Below are positions 8,053 through 15,976 of a stretch of 64,000 bases of DNA, one piece after another. Numbering within the stretch: the stretch's first letter is position 1; the number at the start of each line of letters is the position of its first letter. The notes beneath the pieces were generated by a model that was not told where the DNA came from, made no database searches, and worked only from the letters and a program-made list of their open reading frames with translations. Source of the stretch: Thiomicrospira sp. XS5 (GTDB lineage Bacteria; Pseudomonadota; Gammaproteobacteria; Thiomicrospirales; Thiomicrospiraceae); NCBI RefSeq assembly GCF_001507555.1, contig NZ_LQBO01000001.1, forward strand, positions 2,108,001 through 2,172,000. Reading direction: 5' to 3'. The position numbers were made by a program, and so were the translations under genes.

Positions 8053-10830
8053 ATGACCCCAGTACACCCTGAAACATACACCTCCGAAAACGACGAATAC
8101 CTTGTTCCCGACAAAATCGCCCTGGTTTCCAAAACCGATTTACACGGTACCATCACCGAAGTGAATGATGCCTTTGAACTCGCCAGCGGCTTCAGCCGCG
8201 AAGAATTAATTGGGCAACCACATAATATTGTACGCCATCCGGATGTTCCCAAAAACGTCTTCAAAGACATGTGGCGCACCCTACAAATGGGCGCGACCTG
8301 GTCTCAAATTGTGAAAAACCGCCGAAAGGACGGCGGTTACTATTGGGTCAAGGCCAATGTGTCACCGATTTATGAAAACAATCAACATATTGGTTACCTG
8401 TCATTCCGAACGCACGTTTCAGAGCCTGAAAAAACCGCCACGGCAGAAGCTTACCGGCAAATCAAAGCCGGAAAAAGCCGCATCCAATACGGTAAAGTCT
8501 ATCAAGGCATCAACTGGCCGCAACTGAACTGGATCGCCCAACTGGCTCCGCAATGGCAGCTCACCTTGCTTATGACGGTCTTTGCGGTGATTCCGTTTAT
8601 CGGGTTAACGCAATCATTGTTACCCGCCAGCGTGGTGGCCGCGACCAGCGCCCTGATGTTAATCCCCGTTTTTCTCTATGGCTTGCGCCTATCCCGTTTT
8701 CAACAAAGCATTCAAACAGCCCTGCAAAAGGTCTCCGCCAACGAGCCCATCAATATGAGTTGCCATCGCCCCAAGCACTTCGTCGGTCAGCTCATCAACC
8801 CGGTAATTTCCGCCGCCATTTCGATTCGTTATGCCATTGAAGACAATCAGGCCAAAGTGGACGAGGCCACCAAACTGCAAACGGCCATCAATCAGATTTC
8901 CAGCAACCTGATGATTACCGATGCCAACCTCAACATCGTCTATATGAACGATGAAATGCAGCGTTTTATGCAGACGGAAGAAGCCAAGCTCAAAGAGTAT
9001 CTCCCACAATTCGACGCCAGTAGCCTGATTGGCCAGAACATCGATATTTTTCACCACAATGCCCAGCATCAACGCCAATTGCTCAACGAATTGACAGAAC
9101 CCTATGTCGCCAATATCCAAATCGGCGACACGCACCTAGAGGTCAACACCATCCCCATTTTCAATCGTGCCGGCAGCCGCACCGCCACCTTAGCGGAATG
9201 GCGCGACAAAACCCAGGAAATCCAACTGATCAACCAAGTCCAAAAAACCGTTGATGCGGCGAAAAACGGGCTTTTAGACCAACGCATCGACCTCAGCCGC
9301 GTTTCCGGTCTGGCGCGCGAATTAAGCGCGGCCATTAATGAAATGATGGAAACCATCGAGCACCCTATCAGCCAAGCCGTGGATTTGGGGGTCGCGCTCT
9401 CGGAAGGCAACCTGACTCAACACATGCAAGGCGAATTCAAAGGCCGTTTTGCACTCCTGCAAGACAGTTTGAATGTGGCGGTGGAAAACCTGTCCAATAT
9501 GATGAATCAAACCCGCATCGCCATTCACAATGTGAATACCTGTGCCAATGAAATCAGCCAATCCAGTTTAAGCTTGAATGAGCGCACTCAGTCACAGGCC
9601 GCCTCGTTACAAGAAACCGCTGCCAATATGGAACAAATGACCTCCGCCGTACAGCAAAATGCCGTCAATGCCGGTAAGTCCAGCCAGGTCACCCAGACCA
9701 CCGCTCGCCAAGCGGCGCAAAGCGAAACGGTGATGAATAAAGCCGAAAGCTCAATGAAACAAATTCACGAGTCCAGTCAAAAAATTAACGAAATCATCGG
9801 CTTGATTGACAACATTGCTTTCCAAACCAATCTATTGGCGCTGAATGCCGCCGTGGAAGCCGCGCGCGCCGGTGAACACGGCAAAGGTTTCGCCGTCGTC
9901 GCCGGTGAGGTGCGCAGCCTGGCCGGCAAAAGTTCCGATGCCGCTCGTGATATCCGCCAGCTGATTGAAGACACCGTCGCCAAAGTGGCCGAAGGCACCG
10001 ACCAGGTCCGCGCTTCCGGCGAAGAATTACACTCCATTGTCGCTTCAATTGAAAACGTGAATGAAATGATTGATGACATCGCCGCTTCCAGCCAGGAGCA
10101 ATCCGAAGGCGTCAAGCAATCCAACCAAGCCATCGCCGAGATCGACTCTGCAGTACAGGAAAACGCCGCGTTAGTTGAAGAAACCACCGCGATGGCCGAA
10201 GACCTGAGCGGCATGGCCGACTCCATGGAAGAAAATGTCGCTCAATTCACCCTGAAACCACCCACGCACGAACACAATGCCTTGAAAGTCGGCAACTTCG
10301 ACTTTGCCGCCGCCCGCCGAGCCCACCGCCAATGGCGAGTCAAGGTCCGCGCTTATTTGAACGACTTCGATATCGACTTCAACCGACAATCCGCCGATGA
10401 CCCGACGCTCTGCCCGCTCGGTACCTGGCTTTATAAAGAAGGCCAAACTTACCAGGCGCTCACCTCTTTCCAGGTACTGGAAAAATCCCATGCGAACTTA
10501 CACGCCTTTATCGGCCGTATTTTCGACCTAAAAGATGTCGGTGATATCACTGTGGCCAACGACGAAATGCAAAAACTCGAAGGCCTCAGTCTTGAAGTGA
10601 TTGAACACATCCACGCATTGGAAGACGAAATATCCATGGGTGAAAGCCAACAGCAAACGGCGATTAAACCTCAAATCCAAGCGCCGACACCCAGTCAGCC
10701 CCAACCGAATAAGATTACCCGAATCCACCAGGCCTCCGCGCCAATTAAACAAGAACACCCAGACCTGGATCTCGCGGCCGCCACGCCCCAGTCACCATCA
10801 GAATCCGGCGACGAATGGAATGACTTTTAA
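8053..10830 (+). CDS. Aer-type methyl-accepting chemotaxis protein with PAS, CZB domain and CheR tether
   Basis: The receptor has about 925 residues. The N-terminal PAS domain matches Aer-type redox sensors (GQPHNIVRHPDVP, VKNRRKDGGYYWVKAN). A paired hydrophobic hairpin near residues 178-218 anchors it, and a second PAS lies around 280-400. A HAMP-like stretch follows, then the signalling hairpin tip (IDNIAFQTNLLALNAAVEAARAGEHGKGF). After it comes a chemoreceptor zinc-binding (CZB) domain with AHRQWRVKVR, CPLGTWLY and SHANLH. The last five residues, EWNDF, match the aromatic-x-x-aromatic tether that recruits CheR/CheB, at the end of a Pro/Gln-rich linker. The start is uncertain: the ATG at 8041 is only just behind AGG, and 8053 is better spaced. 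Confidence 0.93.
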   Translation: MTPVHPETYTSENDEYLVPDKIALVSKTDLHGTITEVNDAFELASGFSREELIGQPHNIVRHPDVPKNVFKDMWRTLQMGATWSQIVKNRRKDGGYYWVKANVSPIYENNQHIGYLSFRTHVSEPEKTATAEAYRQIKAGKSRIQYGKVYQGINWPQLNWIAQLAPQWQLTLLMTVFAVIPFIGLTQSLLPASVVAATSALMLIPVFLYGLRLSRFQQSIQTALQKVSANEPINMSCHRPKHFVGQLINPVISAAISIRYAIEDNQAKVDEATKLQTAINQISSNLMITDANLNIVYMNDEMQRFMQTEEAKLKEYLPQFDASSLIGQNIDIFHHNAQHQRQLLNELTEPYVANIQIGDTHLEVNTIPIFNRAGSRTATLAEWRDKTQEIQLINQVQKTVDAAKNGLLDQRIDLSRVSGLARELSAAINEMMETIEHPISQAVDLGVALSEGNLTQHMQGEFKGRFALLQDSLNVAVENLSNMMNQTRIAIHNVNTCANEISQSSLSLNERTQSQAASLQETAANMEQMTSAVQQNAVNAGKSSQVTQTTARQAAQSETVMNKAESSMKQIHESSQKINEIIGLIDNIAFQTNLLALNAAVEAARAGEHGKGFAVVAGEVRSLAGKSSDAARDIRQLIEDTVAKVAEGTDQVRASGEELHSIVASIENVNEMIDDIAASSQEQSEGVKQSNQAIAEIDSAVQENAALVEETTAMAEDLSGMADSMEENVAQFTLKPPTHEHNALKVGNFDFAAARRAHRQWRVKVRAYLNDFDIDFNRQSADDPTLCPLGTWLYKEGQTYQALTSFQVLEKSHANLHAFIGRIFDLKDVGDITVANDEMQKLEGLSLEVIEHIHALEDEISMGESQQQTAIKPQIQAPTPSQPQPNKITRIHQASAPIKQEHPDLDLAAATPQSPSESGDEWNDF

Positions 10831-10857
10831 AAATCACATTTTTTCCTCAAAGTGAAA

Positions 10858-10892
10858 AACGCCCCTCAAAGATGGATTAAGGGGCGTTTTTA
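10858..10892 (+). terminator. Rho-independent terminator after the chemoreceptor
   Basis: A nine-pair stem AACGCCCCT/AGGGGCGTT with a 13-base loop runs into a T tract, 27 bases after the stop codon. Confidence 0.85.
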
Positions 10893-10954
10893 TTTGCAAA
10901 CGCCGTCTTTTCCCTTATGCTTAAACCGTCTTAACTCGATTACGGAGAGTGTGC

Positions 10955-12232
10955 ATGTTCGAAATTGCAAAGCAGCGATTAGGAGAAGTCTTCAAACACA
11001 TCGAAGTGGATGAAGAGGTCATCAACCGCTTATCGGTCCCAAAACGATCCATCAAAGCCAGCATTCCGGTACGGATGGACGATGGCAGCTTGCAGATTTT
11101 CACCGGCTATCGCGTGCAATATGACGATACGCGAGGCCCGACAAAAGGCGGCATTCGTTACCACCCGCGCGTCAATCTGGACGAAGTCACCTCCCTGAGT
11201 TTCTGGATGACGGTCAAATGCGCCGTCGCCGGGTTACCCTTCGGCGGTGCCAAAGGCGGCATCACCGTCAACCCGAAAGAACTGTCGCAATTGGAAATCG
11301 AGCGCTTGTCACGGGGCTACATTCGAGCCTTCGCCGACGTGCTGGGCGAAACCCGGGACATTCCCGCACCGGATATGTACACCAACGCCACCATCATGGG
11401 CTGGATGGCCGACGAATATTCCGTCATCGCCCGTCGCCAAATTCCCGGCATCATCACCGGAAAACCGTTGCATTTAAATGGCTCGGAAGGCCGCACCCAA
11501 GCCACCGGACAAGGCGCCCTTTTTTGCTTGAGCGAATACGCTCGTCGCCAGGGTTGGGACATTCAAAACACCAGCATCGCCATACAAGGCTTTGGTAACG
11601 CCGGTTACCATTTCGCTCGCCTGGCGCAACAAGCGGGCTACCGTGTCATTGCCGTGTCCGATTCAAAAGGGGCGGTTTGTACCGCCAGCGGCCTGAATAT
11701 CGACGACATCAAACAATTCAAAGACGAAACCAGTGAATTGAATTCCGTCTATTGCGACGGCTCGGTCTGCAATGTCATCGAACACGAAACCCTTACCAAT
11801 GAAGAACTGTTGGAAATGGACGTCGATGTTTTGGTGCTGGCCGCCATGGAGAACCAAATCACTCAGGAAAACGCCGATAAAATTCGTGCGAAAACCCTAT
11901 TGGAAATCGCCAACGGCCCCATTTCCCCTCAAGCGGATGAAATCCTGCAAGCGAAAGACACCCAAGTCATTCCCGATGTACTCGCCAACTCCGGCGGGGT
12001 GACGGTCAGTTATTTCGAGTGGGTTCAAAACCGTTCCGGCTTTTATTGGGACGCCGACGAAGTGGAACGGCGCCTCGATAAAATCATGCGACGCGAAGCG
12101 AATGTCATCTACGATTTGGCCATTCGCTATCAAACCAGCTTAAGAACCGCCGCCTACATTCACGGCATTGATCGTCTGGCGGGTGCCATCGGCCAACGCG
12201 GCAACCATAAACTTTTCAAAAAACCCATCTGA
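10955..12232 (+). CDS. gdhA: Glutamate dehydrogenase (Glu/Leu/Phe/Val family)
   Basis: The 425-residue enzyme interconverts glutamate with 2-oxoglutarate and ammonia. Landmarks are TKGGIRYHP, PFGGAKGGI with the catalytic lysine, DIPAPDMYTN with the catalytic aspartate, and the nucleotide-binding turn IQGFGNAG. The size and sequence style are those of the hexameric RocG/GudB type, usually catabolic and NAD-linked; cofactor choice is inferred. A GTG at 10949 opens the same frame, but the ATG at 10955 has a well-placed GGAGAG and is preferred. It stands alone between two terminators. Glutamate and ammonia also centre the methylamine operon further on. Confidence 0.95.
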   Translation: MFEIAKQRLGEVFKHIEVDEEVINRLSVPKRSIKASIPVRMDDGSLQIFTGYRVQYDDTRGPTKGGIRYHPRVNLDEVTSLSFWMTVKCAVAGLPFGGAKGGITVNPKELSQLEIERLSRGYIRAFADVLGETRDIPAPDMYTNATIMGWMADEYSVIARRQIPGIITGKPLHLNGSEGRTQATGQGALFCLSEYARRQGWDIQNTSIAIQGFGNAGYHFARLAQQAGYRVIAVSDSKGAVCTASGLNIDDIKQFKDETSELNSVYCDGSVCNVIEHETLTNEELLEMDVDVLVLAAMENQITQENADKIRAKTLLEIANGPISPQADEILQAKDTQVIPDVLANSGGVTVSYFEWVQNRSGFYWDADEVERRLDKIMRREANVIYDLAIRYQTSLRTAAYIHGIDRLAGAIGQRGNHKLFKKPI

Positions 12233-12245
12233 TTCCCCCGCTCGG

Positions 12246-12265
12246 CGGACTGTTTTTTCAGTCCG
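12246..12265 (+). terminator. Hairpin after gdhA
   Basis: CGGACTG and CAGTCCG pair perfectly around a TTTTTT loop, 14 bases past the gdhA stop. No T tract follows the stem, so terminator function is uncertain. It overlaps the region where a -35 for proC would sit. Confidence 0.4.
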
Positions 12266-12272
12266 TTGCCGC

Positions 12273-12278
12273 TATAAT
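12273..12278 (+). promoter_or_regulatory. -10 element upstream of proC
   Basis: A perfect TATAAT lies 68 bases before the proC ATG. The -35 is poor (CTGTTT at a 17-base spacing). Confidence 0.45.
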
Positions 12279-12345
12279 AGACACCCATTCCTATTCGCAC
12301 AGGCTCGGCAAACGCTCAGCCAGCTACAGACACGAGGTGATTTCT

Positions 12346-13182
12346 ATGGATTCAACAATCTGCTTTATCGGTGCGGGCAATATGTCCCTTAGCCTTATGG
12401 GTGGTTTGCTGGCCAGCGACTACCCGAAAGATAAAATTTTAGCAACCGATCCCAGCGCGGATCGACGCCAGGAAGTCACCCAATCACTCGGCATTCGCTG
12501 CCTGGAAAGCAATATCGATGCGGCAACCCAATCCGACATCATCCTACTGGCGGTCAAGCCGCAGCAGCTGGAGTCCGTCTGCAAAGAGCTGGCGGACACG
12601 GTCAAAGCGAAAGGGGCACTGGTGATTTCCATCGCGGCGGGTGTCCGAACCAATGACATCGCTTTCTGGCTGGGGGGCGAAGCGGCCATTGTCCGCACCA
12701 TGCCCAACACGCCGGCCTTGATTCGCAGCGGCGCCACCGGCCTGTTCGCCACGGCGTCGGTTTCCGACGCTCAGAAAGACCAGGCCGAAAACATCCTGCG
12801 TGCCGCCGGCTTGACGGTTTGGGTGCCACAGGAAAGCGACCTGGACATTGTCACCGCCATCTCCGGCAGCGGTCCAGCTTACTACTTTCTGTTTATGGAG
12901 GCCATGCAAGCCGCCGGCCAAAAGCTTGGGCTGGATGAATCCACCGCTCGCCTGTTAACGATTCAAACGGCGTTTGGCGCCGCAAAAATGGCCTTGGAAA
13001 GCCCGGATGATTGCGCCACCTTGCGCCAGAAAGTGACGTCGCCAAACGGTACCACGGAAAAAGCCATTCAGACATTCGAACAACACGATTTACGTGCTAT
13101 CATTGAGGAGGCTATGACCGCCGCGAAAGATCGCGCCATCAGTCTGGCCGATGAATTGGGCGCAACCCACAACAATTCCTAA
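12346..13182 (+). CDS. proC: Pyrroline-5-carboxylate reductase
   Basis: ProC reduces 1-pyrroline-5-carboxylate to proline with NAD(P)H. The 278-residue protein begins with the dinucleotide-binding FIGAGNM. It continues with LAVKPQQL, VRTMPNTPALI and the C-terminal substrate motif SGSGPAY...VTSPNGTTEKAI. The ATG at 12346 follows GAGGTGA by five bases. A GTG at 12337 opens the same frame but would overlap that ribosome site. yggT follows after 21 bases, the usual proC-yggT pairing. Confidence 0.97.
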   Translation: MDSTICFIGAGNMSLSLMGGLLASDYPKDKILATDPSADRRQEVTQSLGIRCLESNIDAATQSDIILLAVKPQQLESVCKELADTVKAKGALVISIAAGVRTNDIAFWLGGEAAIVRTMPNTPALIRSGATGLFATASVSDAQKDQAENILRAAGLTVWVPQESDLDIVTAISGSGPAYYFLFMEAMQAAGQKLGLDESTARLLTIQTAFGAAKMALESPDDCATLRQKVTSPNGTTEKAIQTFEQHDLRAIIEEAMTAAKDRAISLADELGATHNNS

Positions 13183-13203
13183 CCAAGTACACAGGAGCAA
13201 AGC

Positions 13204-13770
13204 ATGTCCCCAGTTGGAGAAGGCGGTTTATTTCTCATTCAATTCCTAGCAGGCCTGGTCATTTTCGTCCTGATTCTGCGCTTTTTCATGCGGGCCACGC
13301 ACGTGGACTGGCGTCATCCGATCGTCAATTTCATCGCCAAAGTCACCAACCCGCTGTGCGCGCCCTTGAATCTGGTGTTACCGAAACCGGGCCGCTGGGA
13401 CTGGAGTGCGTTGCTCACCGCCATGATTGTTCAAGCTTTGTTCGTCGTACTACTGGGCTTCTTAACCGACCGCAGTTTCTCCGTCGGTCTCATCGCCATC
13501 TCCTCGGTGACGGAAATTCTCAACCAAATGCTCGACATGATGTTCTGGTTGATCATCATTCAGGTGGTGTTAAGCTGGGTGTCACAAGGCTATAACCCGA
13601 ATACGGCGATTTTCTACCAACTGGCTGAACCGATTCTGCGCCCGTTTCAAAAAGTGATTCCGCCAGTCGGCGGATTGGACTTATCACCGATTGTCGCCAT
13701 CGTCGCCATTAAGCTGACTCAAATTATTGTGGTGGGGTCCATTGCTCAAGTGGGGCAAAGCTTACTATAA
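13204..13770 (+). CDS. yggT: YggT family membrane protein
   Basis: The 188-residue protein consists of two YggT repeats. Each has a pair of membrane segments around a short conserved loop (PIVNFIAKVTNPLCAPLN and YQLAEPILRPFQKVIPPVGG). The family (YGGT, Pfam) occurs throughout bacteria, often beside proC, and has been linked to osmotic stress and cell division in some organisms; the molecular role is unknown. Four to five hydrophobic segments are visible. It is preceded by AGGAG seven bases before the ATG. A one-mismatch CCAGGCCTGG copy is at 13249-13258. Confidence 0.93.
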   Translation: MSPVGEGGLFLIQFLAGLVIFVLILRFFMRATHVDWRHPIVNFIAKVTNPLCAPLNLVLPKPGRWDWSALLTAMIVQALFVVLLGFLTDRSFSVGLIAISSVTEILNQMLDMMFWLIIIQVVLSWVSQGYNPNTAIFYQLAEPILRPFQKVIPPVGGLDLSPIVAIVAIKLTQIIVVGSIAQVGQSLL

Positions 13771-13779
13771 TAGCGCTTT

Positions 13780-13796
13780 GGTCGATTCAATCGACC
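13780..13796 (+). other. Perfect hairpin between yggT and metX
   Basis: GGTCGATT and AATCGACC pair around a single base, ten bases after the yggT stop. No T tract follows. It could be a processing or weak termination signal, or an operator. I see no SAM-riboswitch-like structure in the 102-base gap. Confidence 0.35.
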
Positions 13797-13872
13797 GGCT
13801 CGCCTTGTTCCATGGGCAAAACCATGAGCGGAACCTAACACAACGAAAACAACGAAGAATATAACACTCCAA

Positions 13873-15033
13873 ATGACAGATCCGATTGGCCTCGTCGCCC
13901 CTCAGACATTGCATGTTTCGACCCCTCTGAAAATGGTCAGTGGTTCCGTTTTGCCGGAATACGACCTGGTGTACGAAACCTATGGCACCTTGAATGACGA
14001 TGCCTCCAATGCCGTGCTCATCTGTCACGCCCTCAGCGGCAACCACCATGTCGCCGGTCAATACGAAGGCGAAAAAGCCCGCGGCTGGTGGGACGGCTAT
14101 ATCGGTCCCGGCAAACCGATCGATACCAATCAATTTTTCGTGGTGTGTTCCAACAATCTGGGCGGTTGCCACGGTTCCACCGGCCCGGCCAGTATTAACC
14201 CGGAAACCGGCAAGGTCTACGGCCCAGATTTTCCGATTGTCACCTGTAAGGATTGGGTGCACAGCCAAAACACCCTGCGTGAGCATTTGAACATTGATCG
14301 CTGGGCCGCAGTTATCGGCGGTTCGATGGGCGGCATGCAGGTCATGCAGTGGGCCATGGATTATCCCGATAAAATCCGCCACGCCGTCGTGATTGCTTCG
14401 GCCCCAAAACTTTCCGCGCAAAACATCGCCTTTAATGAAGTGGCGCGCCGCGCCATCATGACCGACCCGGATTTTCACAACGGGCGTTTCATTGAAATGA
14501 ACACCACCCCGAAACGCGGCTTGGCGTTGGCTCGCATGCTGGGCCACCTCACCTATTTGTCGGACGATATGATGGGCTCGAAATTCGGGCGCGAGTTACG
14601 GGAAGGCAAACTCAAGTACAATTTCGATGTCGAATTCCAGGTGGAAAGTTACTTGCGTTACCAAGGCGAAAAATTTGCCACCAAACAAAACTTCGACGCC
14701 AACACCTATCTGCTGATGACCAAGGCCCTGGATTATTTCGATCCGGCGTCGGAATACGACGACAACCTCACCGAAGCCCTGGCCAGTGCCACGGCGAAAT
14801 TCCTGGTGGTCTCCTTCACCACCGACTGGCGTTTTTCGCCGGAACGTTCGCACGAAATCGTCAAAGCACTGCTCGATAACGACGCCGACGTCTGTTACGC
14901 CGAAGTGAGTTCGCAACACGGGCACGACGCCTTCTTGCTACCAAACGACCATTACGAAGGTGTTTTCCGCACTTACATGAAACGGGTGCTGAGCGATATT
15001 CAGGAAACGTCCAACTCGGAGGAGCGCGCATGA
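13873..15033 (+). CDS. metX: Homoserine O-acyltransferase MetX
   Basis: MetX acylates homoserine for methionine synthesis. The 386-residue alpha/beta-hydrolase shows [20 protein letters not shown], the nucleophile elbow GGSMGGMQ and the catalytic histidine in [10 protein letters not shown]. Despite the name, many gammaproteobacterial MetX proteins use succinyl-CoA; the acyl donor cannot be assigned by eye. The start ATG at 13873 has only a weak ribosome site. The stop overlaps metW by four bases (ATGA), the usual metXW pairing. Confidence 0.95.
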   Translation: MTDPIGLVAPQTLHVSTPLKMVSGSVLPEYDLVYETYGTLNDDASNAVLICHALSGNHHVAGQYEGEKARGWWDGYIGPGKPIDTNQFFVVCSNNLGGCHGSTGPASINPETGKVYGPDFPIVTCKDWVHSQNTLREHLNIDRWAAVIGGSMGGMQVMQWAMDYPDKIRHAVVIASAPKLSAQNIAFNEVARRAIMTDPDFHNGRFIEMNTTPKRGLALARMLGHLTYLSDDMMGSKFGRELREGKLKYNFDVEFQVESYLRYQGEKFATKQNFDANTYLLMTKALDYFDPASEYDDNLTEALASATAKFLVVSFTTDWRFSPERSHEIVKALLDNDADVCYAEVSSQHGHDAFLLPNDHYEGVFRTYMKRVLSDIQETSNSEERA

Positions 15034-15644
15034 CTTTCGACCACATCTCCCCCGAATTCAAATTGATCGCCGACTGGATTGAACCCAACAGCCGCGTGCT
15101 GGATTTGGGCTGTGGCGAAGGTCAATTATTGGCCTATTTGAAACAGACTCACAACATCACTGGCTATGGCATGGAAATCGACCCGCAAAATAACATCAAG
15201 GCGATTGAGAACGGCATCAACGTCATTCAAAGCAATCTGAACAGCCACGATATTTGCGATTATTTCGATGAAGACTCGTTTGATTTCGTCATCATGACCC
15301 AGGCACTGCAAGTGGTGAGCCGTCCTGATTTGCTGCTGGATGAGATGTTGACCGTCGGCAAGCAAAGCATCATCACCTTCCCGAACTTCGCGCATTGGCG
15401 CAACCGCGCGCAACTGTTCTTCGGCGGACGTATGCCACAAAACGCCAGTTTGCCGAATCCTTGGTACAACACCCCCAATATCCATCTCTGCACCTTCAAC
15501 GATTTCGAAGACCTCTGCGAAGAAAAAGACATCGAAGTCGTGGCCCGAACCGTGGTCAACAGCAAACACCAGCCATCCCTGGCGATGAAGTTCGCGCCGA
15601 ACTGGCTGGGTGAAATTGCCCTGTATCAAATCCAGCGTAAATAA
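15030..15644 (+). CDS. metW: Methionine biosynthesis protein MetW
   Basis: The 204-residue protein is a Rossmann methyltransferase-like MetW. The SAM-type loop [12 protein letters not shown] is near residue 30, followed by [10 protein letters not shown] and [10 protein letters not shown]. MetW accompanies MetX in many proteobacteria and is needed for full homoserine acylation, probably by binding MetX; a methyl-transfer reaction has not been shown for it. Its start lies within the metX stop, which points to translational coupling. Confidence 0.94.
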   Translation: MTFDHISPEFKLIADWIEPNSRVLDLGCGEGQLLAYLKQTHNITGYGMEIDPQNNIKAIENGINVIQSNLNSHDICDYFDEDSFDFVIMTQALQVVSRPDLLLDEMLTVGKQSIITFPNFAHWRNRAQLFFGGRMPQNASLPNPWYNTPNIHLCTFNDFEDLCEEKDIEVVARTVVNSKHQPSLAMKFAPNWLGEIALYQIQRK

Positions 15645-15700
15645 AATTTTTGTCATTTGACAAACATGAAATTTTTGTTAAGATTTCACATCCAAAATCA

Positions 15701-15719
15701 AGAATAATTATCATTTATT
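15701..15719 (+). promoter_or_regulatory. Probable Fur box upstream of feoABC
   Basis: An AT-rich segment centred on AATAATTATCATT matches about 12 of 19 positions of the Fur consensus, including an intact ATCATT half. It lies immediately before the feoA ATG at 15722. An overlapping AT-rich promoter region lies just upstream. Iron repression of feo by Fur is established in many gammaproteobacteria. Confidence 0.6.
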
Positions 15720-15721
15720 TT

Positions 15722-15976
15722 ATGAATCCAATTACAAAGTCCAGCCAAGACACCGTCAGCCTCGCGGATTGCCGCCAGGATCAGACCTGCCGCATCCTTG
15801 CGTTGACGGGCGATTTGGCCTGCAAACTGCACTTGGTCAACCTGGGCTTTCATACCGACAGCCACCTGAAACTCAGCATGATTCGCAATCAGTGCTACAT
15901 TGTTTCCGTGGACGGTAGCCGTTTTGCATTGGATGCCAGCCTCGCCAAGAACATCCAGGTTCAACTGCTTTCATGA
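15722..15976 (+). CDS. feoA: Ferrous iron transport protein FeoA
   Basis: The 84-residue protein is a single SH3-like FeoA domain, with CRILALTGDLACKLHLVNLGF and later NQCYIVSVDGSRFALDASLA. FeoA acts in the cytoplasm on FeoB. The frame runs back to 15650, but the ATG at 15722 gives the normal FeoA length and keeps the Fur box outside the gene. feoB starts inside its stop codon. Confidence 0.93.
   Translation: MNPITKSSQDTVSLADCRQDQTCRILALTGDLACKLHLVNLGFHTDSHLKLSMIRNQCYIVSVDGSRFALDASLAKNIQVQLLS

Noticed and set aside
10728-10737. Further CCAGGCCTGG-like words, such as CCAGGCCTCC in the chemoreceptor gene and AAGGCCTGG in pyrB
   Set aside because: They differ at two or more positions and match chance expectation for AGGCCT, so they are not counted.
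13771-13872. SAM riboswitch upstream of metX
   Set aside because: Only one simple hairpin is present in about 100 bases, with no conserved riboswitch core that I can recognise.
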